Assembly (NCBI GenBank): GCA_017550745.1
Contig: JAFZOG010000148.1
Coordinates: 1-64,000, forward strand
Direction: 5' to 3'
Length of the DNA stretch: 64,000 bases
Origin: Clostridia bacterium
Lineage (GTDB): Bacteria; Bacillota; Clostridia; Christensenellales; Aristaeellaceae
Every line of letters begins with the position of its first letter. Position 1 is the stretch's first letter. The position numbers and the translations under genes are program-made. Shown in pieces: positions 51,401-58,326 of the stretch. The notes under the pieces are model-generated. The model made no database searches. It was not told the DNA's origin and saw only the letters and a program-made list of their open reading frames with translations.

Positions 51401-51910
51401 ATGGAGGAAAGCGTTCCGCAGGCGTTGACCGTCAACGGGAAAGCCTATGCCATCGTGAAACTGCTCGGCAAGGGAAAGGGCGGCTATTCCTATCTTGCGC
51501 AGGACGCAGGCAGTGAATACGTGCTGAAACAGATCCACCACGAGCCCTGCGATTATTACCAATTCGGCAATAAAATCGAAGCGGAGAAGCGGGATTACGC
51601 GCGGCTGAAGGACATCGGCATCCCCCTGCCGAAGCTGCTGGACGTGGACGAAGAAAACGAACGCATCCTGAAGGAATACATCCCCGGCCCGACTGCGGAG
51701 CAGCTGGTAAAGGAAGGGAAAATGCGGCCCGAATACATCCGGCAGGTGCAGGACATGTGCCGCCTGCTGTACGCGAAAAATACGAACATCGACTATTATC
51801 CCACCAACTTTATCCTGTGCGGGGAGAAGCTGTATTACATCGACTACGAATGCAACGATTACATGGAACAGTGGGATTTTGAGCACTGGGGCGCGCAGTA
51901 TTGGAAATAA
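51401..51910 (+). CDS. Small protein-kinase-like protein
   Basis: 169 residues, with AAGGAGG eight bases before the ATG. The N-lobe has a glycine-rich loop LLGKGKGGYSYLAQ, the Lys in EYVLKQIH and a Glu helix. The C-lobe is very short: NIDYYPTNFILCGEKLYYIDYE takes the place of the catalytic loop and the metal-binding Asp motif, as in aminoglycoside-phosphotransferase-like or RIO-like kinases. The HRD motif is absent. The whole fold is smaller than standard kinases (about 260 residues). The substrate is unknown, and it is transcribed alone. Confidence 0.65.
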   Translation: MEESVPQALTVNGKAYAIVKLLGKGKGGYSYLAQDAGSEYVLKQIHHEPCDYYQFGNKIEAEKRDYARLKDIGIPLPKLLDVDEENERILKEYIPGPTAEQLVKEGKMRPEYIRQVQDMCRLLYAKNTNIDYYPTNFILCGEKLYYIDYECNDYMEQWDFEHWGAQYWK

Positions 51911-51948
51911 CTCAATTGTACAAGGATTGTTTTTCCATCTCCATCCTA

Positions 51949-51977
51949 TTGACAAGCGGCACATCCGACGATATAAT
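51949..51977 (+). promoter_or_regulatory. Promoter of the T-box-controlled ABC operon
   Basis: TTGACA (51949-51954), 17-base spacer, TATAAT (51972-51977), full consensus. Confidence 0.85.
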
Positions 51978-51983
51978 GCACCC

Positions 51984-52262
51984 AATCAAAGGCGATGACC
52001 GGGAAACGTGCCGTGTCGCGGGCGCTTTGCAGAGAGCTCCGGGTGCTGAAAGCGGAGCAGGCGCCAGAACGGGAATTCCTCCCGGAAGCTGCAGCTTGAA
52101 CGCGCCGAAGAAGGCGCATTGTAGGGCCCGCCGGATTCCCACCGTTACAGGGGAAGGGCAGTGACGGCTGCCCGCTGAGGTCTGGGAAACCGGACAAATT
52201 GAGGTGGTACCGCGGATGTTATTCCTTCCGCCCTCTGTTTTGAGCAGAGGGCGGTTTTTATT
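51984..52262 (+). promoter_or_regulatory. T-box riboswitch, specifier probably UUC (Phe)
   Basis: The 5' arm of stem I begins GCGATGACCGGGAA. The apical CAGAGAG with its GGTGCTGAA loop is near 52030-52050. The T-box sequence AGGTGGTACCGCG is at 52202-52214. The terminator pairs 52228-52237 with 52245-52254 and ends in five T. The 3' arm of stem I reads GGGAATTCC then TCCCGG; the specifier normally follows GAA, giving TTC (Phe). The UGGU bulge pairs with discriminator A, which fits tRNA-Phe and not bacterial tRNA-Trp. Uncharged tRNA would allow transcription of the ABC genes downstream. Confidence 0.88.
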
Positions 52263-52318
52263 ATTCATTCCCGGTTCCGGGCCGGTGATGATAAACATTT
52301 TTCAGGAGGAAACATGGT

Positions 52319-53284
52319 ATGAAGAAATGGACCGCATTGATTCTTTCCCTGGCGCTCTGCTTATCCTGCGCCGCCGTTTGCGCGGAGGACAAGCCCGTGA
52401 TCGGCATTATCCAGCTGATGGAGCATGTGGCGCTCAGCGCCGCGCGGGACGGTTTTATCGCCGCCCTCAAGGACAACGGCTATGAAGACGGCGTGAACGT
52501 GACCATTGACCTGCAGAACGGCCAAGGCGAACAGTCCAACCTGTCCACCATCGCCGACCGGTTCGTGGGCGAAAACGCCGACCTGGTGCTGGCCATCGCC
52601 ACCCCCGCCGCCACCATGATGGCCAGCAAGACCGAAACCATCCCGATCCTGGGCACCGCCATCACGGACTACGCCACCGCCAACCTGGTGGAAAGCAACG
52701 AGCATCCCGGCTATAACATCTCCGGCACCTCCGACATGAACCCCGTGAAAGACCAGATCGCCCTGATCAAGGAGCTGTTCCCCGAAGCCAAGACCGTGGG
52801 CGTGGTCTATACCTCTTCCGAACCCAACTCCAAGCTGCAGGCTGACATAGCCAAGGAAGCCATGGAAGAAATCGGGCTGGCCTATGTGGAACGCACAGTG
52901 ACCAGCACCAACGACGTGCAGCAGGCTGTGCAATGGATCGTGAACCAGTGCGACGCCATTTACATCCCCACCGACAACACCTTTGCTTCCTCCATGGCCC
53001 TGGTATTCGGCGTGACGGCTGAAAGCAAAACGCCCGTTATCTGCGGCGAGGAAGGCATGTGCATGGCCGGCGGCCTGGCCACGCTGGGCATCAATTATTA
53101 CGATCTGGGCTACCAGACCGGCATCATGGCCGTCGACGTGCTAAAGGGCGCGAATATTTCCGAAATGCCCGTGCAGTTCGCCACCGGCTTCGATTATTGC
53201 TTCAACAAGACTGTGGCGGATGAGATCGGCTATGAAATCCCTGAAAAGTACGTTCCGTATATCCAGGAAATGGCCGCGGAATAA
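52319..53284 (+). CDS. ABC transporter substrate-binding protein (TrpX-like family)
   Basis: 321 residues, with AGGAGG nine bases before the ATG. A signal peptide (1-22) contains three cysteines near its end (LCLSCAAVCA), none in a perfect lipobox, so lipid anchoring is uncertain. The mature protein belongs to the two-lobe ABC_sub_bind family: VIGIIQLMEHVALSAARDGF, then NADLVLAIATPAATMM, GTSDMNPVKDQIALIKELFP and AICEEGMCM-like VICGEEGMCMAGG. Members serve aromatic amino acid uptake (TrpX). T-box control points to an amino acid ligand, probably Phe. Confidence 0.9.
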   Translation: MKKWTALILSLALCLSCAAVCAEDKPVIGIIQLMEHVALSAARDGFIAALKDNGYEDGVNVTIDLQNGQGEQSNLSTIADRFVGENADLVLAIATPAATMMASKTETIPILGTAITDYATANLVESNEHPGYNISGTSDMNPVKDQIALIKELFPEAKTVGVVYTSSEPNSKLQADIAKEAMEEIGLAYVERTVTSTNDVQQAVQWIVNQCDAIYIPTDNTFASSMALVFGVTAESKTPVICGEEGMCMAGGLATLGINYYDLGYQTGIMAVDVLKGANISEMPVQFATGFDYCFNKTVADEIGYEIPEKYVPYIQEMAAE

Positions 53285-53367
53285 GCCTGCTTTCCGGAGA
53301 GCGCGGCGCGCGGACGCCCCGCTCTCCTTCTCCCCGTTTTGAACCTGCATAGATTGGAAGGAACACC

Positions 53368-54264
53368 ATGACGCAAGTATTGCTGGGCGCGGTAGCGCTG
53401 GGCCTGCTGTGGTCAATCATGACCATCGGCGTATACATCACTTATCGGATCCTGGACGTGGCGGATCTGTCTGTAGAGGGCACGCTGCCCTTAGGCGCCG
53501 CGGTAGCCTGCGCCATGATCACGCGGAAAGCCGACCCTTACCTGGCCTCCTTCTGTGCGCTGCTCGCGGGATGCCTGGCGGGTTTTGTCACCGGGCTGCT
53601 GCATACGAAGCTGAAAATCCCCGCCCTGCTCTCCGGCATCCTGACCATGATCGCGCTGTATTCCGTCAACCTGCGGGTCATGGGCGCGCCCAATATCTCC
53701 ATCCTGCGGATGAACACCGTGTTCAGGCCCTTCGTAAAAATGGGCATGAGCAGCACGGTGGCGGTGATCGTGGTGGGCGGCCTGTGCGCGTTCCTGCTGA
53801 TCACCATCCTGTATTGGTTCTTCGGCACCGAGCTGGGCAGCTCCATCCGCGCCACGGGCAATAACCAGAACATGGTGCGCGCCCAGGGCATCAACACCGA
53901 CACGATGAAGATCCTGGGCCTGGTGCTGAGCAACGGGCTGGTGGCGCTGTCCGGCGCGTTCATTGCCCAAAGCCAGAATTTCTCCGACGTCCAAATGGGG
54001 CAGGGCAGCATCGTGATCGGCCTGGCCTCCCTCATCATCGGCGAGGTGCTGTTCGGCGGAAAGAATTTTTACCGGCGCCTGGTGGCCATTATCCTGGGCG
54101 CTGTGGTTTACCGCCTCATCATCGCCCTGGTGCTGGAGATGGGCATGAACCCCAACGACCTCAAGCTCTTCACTGCCATCACCGTGGCGCTGGCCCTGTG
54201 GCTTCCCCAGGGGAAATCCATGCTGAAGACGTTTAAAAAGTCACTGCGCAGGGAGGGCGTGTAA
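53368..54264 (+). CDS. ABC transporter permease (TrpY-like)
   Basis: 298 residues with about eight membrane segments, of the LivH/RbsC-like branched type. The first helices begin TQVLLGAVALGLLWSIMTIG and LDVADLSVEGTLPLGAA. GTELGSSIRATGNNQNMVRAQGI near residue 150 is the conserved cytoplasmic coupling region. The ATP-binding gene starts one base after its stop. Confidence 0.93.
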   Translation: MTQVLLGAVALGLLWSIMTIGVYITYRILDVADLSVEGTLPLGAAVACAMITRKADPYLASFCALLAGCLAGFVTGLLHTKLKIPALLSGILTMIALYSVNLRVMGAPNISILRMNTVFRPFVKMGMSSTVAVIVVGGLCAFLLITILYWFFGTELGSSIRATGNNQNMVRAQGINTDTMKILGLVLSNGLVALSGAFIAQSQNFSDVQMGQGSIVIGLASLIIGEVLFGGKNFYRRLVAIILGAVVYRLIIALVLEMGMNPNDLKLFTAITVALALWLPQGKSMLKTFKKSLRREGV

Positions 54265-54265
54265 C

Positions 54266-55057
54266 ATGTTGCAAATTCAGAACCTGACCAAAGTGTTCAA
54301 CCCGGGCACCGTCAATGAAAAAACAGCCCTGTCAAAGGTCAGCCTGCGCCTGGCCCCCGGCGATTTCGTCACCGTCATCGGCGGCAACGGCGCGGGCAAA
54401 TCCACCATGCTCAACAGCGTGGCGGGCGTTTTCCCCACGGACGGGGGCAGGATCCTCCTGGACGGGCAGGACGTGACGAAGCTGTCCGAGCATAAGCGCG
54501 CGCGGTATCTGGGCCGGGTCTTCCAGGATCCCATGATGGGGACCGCGGCGGACATGAACATCGAGGAAAACCTGGCCCTGGCCTATCGGCGGGGACAAAG
54601 GCGCACCCTCAAATGGGGCGTCACAGGCGCGGAACGGGCCCGGTACAGGGATTTGCTGCGCGAACTGGATCTTGGCCTGGAAGACCGCATGACCGACAAG
54701 GTGGGCCTGCTCTCCGGCGGCCAGCGCCAGGCGCTTACCCTGCTGATGGCCACCCTGAAGCCCCCGAAGCTGCTGCTGCTGGACGAACACACCGCGGCCC
54801 TGGACCCCAAGACCGCCGCCAAAGTGCTGCATCTGACGCAGAAGCTGGTGGAAGAAAACCATTTGACCACCCTGATGGTGACCCACAACATGTCCGACGC
54901 CATCCGCCTGGGCAACCGCCTGATCATGATGAGCGAAGGCCGTATCGCCATTGAGATTTCCGGAGAGGAAAAGAAATCCCTCCATAAGTCTGACCTCATC
55001 GCCCTCTTTGAAAAGGCCGGCGGCGACCTGGAAAACGATCGGATGCTGCTGTCGTAG
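54266..55057 (+). CDS. ABC transporter ATP-binding protein (TrpZ-like)
   Basis: 263 residues with Walker A GGNGAGKST, Q-loop FQDPMMG, signature LLSGGQRQALTLLM, Walker B LLLLDEHTAALD and the switch His in MVTHNM. It powers the binding protein and permease encoded upstream. The operon ends at the strong terminator 55070-55112. Confidence 0.95.
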   Translation: MLQIQNLTKVFNPGTVNEKTALSKVSLRLAPGDFVTVIGGNGAGKSTMLNSVAGVFPTDGGRILLDGQDVTKLSEHKRARYLGRVFQDPMMGTAADMNIEENLALAYRRGQRRTLKWGVTGAERARYRDLLRELDLGLEDRMTDKVGLLSGGQRQALTLLMATLKPPKLLLLDEHTAALDPKTAAKVLHLTQKLVEENHLTTLMVTHNMSDAIRLGNRLIMMSEGRIAIEISGEEKKSLHKSDLIALFEKAGGDLENDRMLLS

Positions 55058-55069
55058 CCAAGAGAAATA

Positions 55070-55112
55070 AAACACTGCCATCCCGAACACGGCGGTTGGG
55101 ATGGCAGTGTTT
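55070..55112. terminator. Bidirectional terminator between the ABC operon and copA
   Basis: AAACACTGCCATCCC (55070-55084) pairs perfectly with 55098-55112, a 15-bp stem with T-rich flanks on both strands. Confidence 0.88.
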
Positions 55113-55154
55113 TATTATGCTATGCAGCTATAAATATTCCGGCAAAGGGAGCGC

Positions 55155-55358
55155 TTAACCCACCACCGTATAGCCGGCGTCGGTAACGGCTTTGACCAGC
55201 ATAGCGTCCGGCACAGCCTTTGTCATGGTGACGACTGCAGTGCCGGTTTCATGGCTCACCTGGGCGGCTTCCACGCCGTCGACGGCTTCCAGGGCTTTCT
55301 GCACCCGGCCGGAGCAATGCATGCACATCATGCCTTCGATCTTCATTGTCTTTTCCAT
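55155..55358 (-). CDS. Possible internally initiated CopZ-like chaperone (within copA)
   Basis: 67 residues, [19 protein letters not shown] onward, in frame with copA. AAAAAGGAG ends nine bases before the ATG. The MxCxxC copper site and HMA length match stand-alone CopZ proteins. The ribosome site also encodes Lys-Glu-Lys of the linker, so this start may be chance in an A-rich sequence. Confidence 0.4.
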   Translation of the reverse strand: MEKTMKIEGMMCMHCSGRVQKALEAVDGVEAAQVSHETGTAVVTMTKAVPDAMLVKAVTDAGYTVVG

Positions 55359-57656
55359 CTTTTTCTTCTCCTTTTTCACTTTGATTTTTCTATCCCGTTT
55401 CGCGCTGTACAGGTCAAAGAAATTGAGCCGCAGCGCGTTGGATACCACGCAGAAGCTGGACAGGCTCATGGCCGCAGCGCCGAACATGGGGTTCAGCGTC
55501 CAGCCGAAAAGAGAGATGAACGCGCCTGCCGCCAAAGGAATGCCGATGGCATTGTAAAAGAACGCCCAGAACAGGTTTTCGCGGATATTCCGCAGGGTGG
55601 CGCGGCTCAGGCGGATGGCGGCGGCCACGTCGGTAAGCCTGCTGTTCATCAGCACCACGTCTGCCGCGTCGATGGCCACGTCCGCCCCGGCCCCGATGGC
55701 GATCCCCAGGTCAGCCCGGGTCAGGGCGGGCGCGTCGTTGATGCCGTCGCCCACCATGGCGGTCCTGCCCTTCTTTTTCAGGTCTTTGATCACCTGCTCT
55801 TTGCCCTCCGGCAGCACGCCCGCGATCACCTGGTCCACCCCCGCCTCCTTGCCGACGGCGTCCGCGGTGCGCTGGTTGTCGCCGGTGAGCATCACCACCC
55901 GGACACCCATGTTCCGCAGCTGGGCGATGGCCTCGGCGCTGTCTTCCTTCAAGGTGTCCGCCACCGCGATCACGCCCAGCGTTTGTCCGTTCCTGGCAAA
56001 GAACAGGGGGGTCTTTCCCTGGTCGGAAAGCTGCTCCGCCCGCTTTTGCAGGTCAGCGGAAACCGCTCCTTGGGTCATCATGAATTTCTGGCTGCCGCCC
56101 ATCAGCGCAGCGCCGTCCAGCGTTCCCGTCAGGCCGTTGCCGGGCAGGGCGGTAAAGCCGGTGATTTCAGGCGCAGTAAGATTCAGCTGCTTTCCGTATT
56201 CCACGATCGCCTTGGCCAGGGGATGCTCGCTTTTTCCCTCCAGGGCAAAGGCGGCGGACAGCAGTTCTTCTTCCTTTACGCCGTCAGCGGGCAGCACGTC
56301 CGTGACCCTGGGCCGTCCCTCCGTGATCGTGCCGGTTTTGTCCAGCGCCACGATCTCGGTTTTCCCCGCTTCTTCCAGGGACACGGCGGTCTTGAACAGG
56401 ATGCCGTGCTTCGCGCCCAGGCCATTGCCCACCATGATGGCCACCGGCGTCGCCAGGCCCAGCGCGCAGGGACAGGAGATCACCAGCACGGATATGCCCC
56501 GGGCCAGGGCGTAGCTGAATTCCTTCCCCACGATCATCCAGACGATCAGGGCAATGACCGCAATAGTGATCACCACCGGCACGAATATGCCGGACACCCG
56601 GTCGGCGATCTTGGCGATGGGCGCTTTTGTCGCCGCCGCGTCGCTGACCATTTTGATGATCTGGGACAGGGTGGTATCCTGGCCCACACGGGTGGCGCGG
56701 CATTGCAGGTAACCGCTCTGGTTCACCGTGGCGGCGGACACCCGGTCGTCCACGGTTTTGTCCACGGGGATGCTTTCCCCCGTCAGCGCCGCTTCATTCA
56801 CCGCGCTTTCGCCGCTGACCACCACGCCGTCTGCCGGGATGTTTTCGCCGGGACGCACGGCAAAGATATCCCCCACCTGCACCTCGGCGATGGGAACGGT
56901 CACTTCCCGGCCGTCCCGAAGGAGGGTAGCGGTCTGAGGGGCCAGCTTCATCAGGCTTTTTAAAGCGTCGGTGGTTTTGCCCTTGGATCTGGCTTCCAGC
57001 ATTTTCCCCACCGTGATCAGGGTCAGGATCATGGCTGCCGATTCAAAATAGAAGTCCATCATGCAGGCCATCACCGCCTCATGATTTCCATCCGCCGCGG
57101 CGCGGGTCATGATAAAGAGCACGTACAGGCTCCAAACAAAGCTGGCCGCCGACCCAAGCGCCACCAGGGTGTCCATGTTCGGCGCCCTGTGCCACAGCGC
57201 TTTGAAGCCGCTGATAAAGAATTTCTGGTTGACCACCATGACCAGCGCTGCAAGCGTCATCTGGGCCAGGCCCATCGCCACATGATTTCCGTCGAAGAAC
57301 GCAGGCAGCGGGAAGCCTGCCATACTGTGCCCCATGGAAAGATACATCAGCGGCAGCAGCAGGCACAAAGACACTGCCAGGCGTTTTTTCAGCTTTGGGG
57401 TTTCCCTGTCCTCCAATGCTTTTTCGTCCATGGAGGCACTTTGCGTCCGCGCCGCCGCGTCCTTGCGCGCAGCGCCGTAACCCGCCTCCTCCACGGCCTT
57501 GATGATGTCGCTTTCGCTGGCGGCGCCCTCCACGCCCATGGAGTTGGTAAGCAGGCTCACCGAGCAGCTCTCCACCCCCGGCACCTTTCTAACCGCTTTT
57601 TCCACCCGCGCGCTGCAGGCCGCGCAGCTCATGCCCGTGACGGTATACTGTTTCAT
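55155..57656 (-). CDS. copA: Copper-exporting ATPase CopA with a C-terminal CopZ-like domain
   Basis: 833 residues. The N-terminal HMA domain has [15 protein letters not shown]. The P1B core has the TGES motif (ALTGESIP), the CPC copper site [30 protein letters not shown] and [14 protein letters not shown], with [15 protein letters not shown] in the membrane part. After the last helix a Lys-rich linker leads into a second HMA domain (about 767-833) with [14 protein letters not shown], resembling a free CopZ chaperone. An internal ATG at 55358, nine bases after GGAG, could also produce this 67-residue domain alone. The gene follows csoR in one operon. Confidence 0.93.
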   Translation of the reverse strand: MKQYTVTGMSCAACSARVEKAVRKVPGVESCSVSLLTNSMGVEGAASESDIIKAVEEAGYGAARKDAAARTQSASMDEKALEDRETPKLKKRLAVSLCLLLPLMYLSMGHSMAGFPLPAFFDGNHVAMGLAQMTLAALVMVVNQKFFISGFKALWHRAPNMDTLVALGSAASFVWSLYVLFIMTRAAADGNHEAVMACMMDFYFESAAMILTLITVGKMLEARSKGKTTDALKSLMKLAPQTATLLRDGREVTVPIAEVQVGDIFAVRPGENIPADGVVVSGESAVNEAALTGESIPVDKTVDDRVSAATVNQSGYLQCRATRVGQDTTLSQIIKMVSDAAATKAPIAKIADRVSGIFVPVVITIAVIALIVWMIVGKEFSYALARGISVLVISCPCALGLATPVAIMVGNGLGAKHGILFKTAVSLEEAGKTEIVALDKTGTITEGRPRVTDVLPADGVKEEELLSAAFALEGKSEHPLAKAIVEYGKQLNLTAPEITGFTALPGNGLTGTLDGAALMGGSQKFMMTQGAVSADLQKRAEQLSDQGKTPLFFARNGQTLGVIAVADTLKEDSAEAIAQLRNMGVRVVMLTGDNQRTADAVGKEAGVDQVIAGVLPEGKEQVIKDLKKKGRTAMVGDGINDAPALTRADLGIAIGAGADVAIDAADVVLMNSRLTDVAAAIRLSRATLRNIRENLFWAFFYNAIGIPLAAGAFISLFGWTLNPMFGAAAMSLSSFCVVSNALRLNFFDLYSAKRDRKIKVKKEKKKMEKTMKIEGMMCMHCSGRVQKALEAVDGVEAAQVSHETGTAVVTMTKAVPDAMLVKAVTDAGYTVVG

Positions 57657-57667
57657 AGACGCTTCCC

Positions 57668-58006
57668 CTATTTCATCAATTTTTGCAGGGTCGCAAGCAG
57701 CTCATCGATGGTTTCGTCCCTGCCGGCCAGAATGTCCTGCTTCACGCAGGTTTTGATGTGTTCGCCCAGCAGTTCCCGGTTGAAAGCCGCCAGCGCCGCG
57801 TTTACCGCCGCCACCTGCACCAGAATATCCGTGCAGTAAGCGTTCTTTTCCACCATGCCCCGGATGCCCCGGATCTGGCCCTCGATGCGGTTCAGCCGGT
57901 GGATCAGCTTTTTATACTCTTCCTCGCTTCGCTGCTTGGTTTTGTGGGAGCAGGCCACGGCTTCCTCTGATCTTATCTCCCCGCAGCAGCATTTTACTTC
58001 TTCCAT
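57668..58006 (-). CDS. csoR: CsoR-family copper-sensing repressor
   Basis: 112 residues from [15 protein letters not shown], with TTGGAGGAA upstream. The DUF156 four-helix core includes [20 protein letters not shown]. The Cu(I) ligands are Cys in NAYCTDIL, and His and Cys in GEHIKTCV. An unusual Cys-rich N-terminus (CCC) precedes it. Cu(I) releases it from the two operators in its own promoter, inducing copA 11 bases downstream. Confidence 0.93.
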   Translation of the reverse strand: MEEVKCCCGEIRSEEAVACSHKTKQRSEEEYKKLIHRLNRIEGQIRGIRGMVEKNAYCTDILVQVAAVNAALAAFNRELLGEHIKTCVKQDILAGRDETIDELLATLQKLMK

Positions 58007-58024
58007 TCGCTTTCCTCCAAACAG

Positions 58025-58069
58025 ATACCCCGTTGGGGTATTTTGATTATATACCCCTATAGGGTATAT
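58025..58069. promoter_or_regulatory. Two CsoR operators
   Basis: ATACCCCGTTGGGGTAT (58025-58041, perfect 7-3-7) and an 8-5-8 palindrome 58049-58069 with ATATACCC/GGGTATAT arms. G-tract palindromes of this form are the known CsoR targets. The second fills the spacer between the -35 and -10 of the csoR promoter. Confidence 0.85.
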
Positions 58070-58074
58070 GTCAA
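58046..58074 (-). promoter_or_regulatory. Consensus promoter of csoR-copA
   Basis: Minus-strand TTGACA (58074-58069), 17-base spacer, TATAAT (58051-58046). Confidence 0.88.
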
Positions 58075-58176
58075 TCATATTTTTCCCCAAAGTTTTATAG
58101 AAATACTGCCACAATCATGTATGGCGCGTGTATTCCGAACGGTGCTTCGCTGTAACAAAGAAAAACGAAAAACAGA

Positions 58177-58205
58177 TTGACAAGCAAGACCGACGCCCGT
58201 ACAAT
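58177..58205 (+). promoter_or_regulatory. Promoter of the xylanase gene
   Basis: TTGACA (58177-58182), 17-base spacer, TACAAT (58200-58205). Transcription from here excludes the upstream in-frame start at 58177. Confidence 0.75.
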
Positions 58206-58326
58206 AAAAACTATCATTGAAATCCTTCAGGATGCGCGGGTCATCAAGCCCGCTGACCGATTGCGGAGAAAGGAAAACACTGCGGTATTACTTGCGGATC
58301 GCCGTATGGATGAGGGAGGAAAAACG

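Noticed and set aside
51984..52262. Tryptophan specificity for the T-box
   Set aside because: No UGG is found in the specifier region, and the UGGU bulge does not fit the G discriminator of tRNA-Trp.
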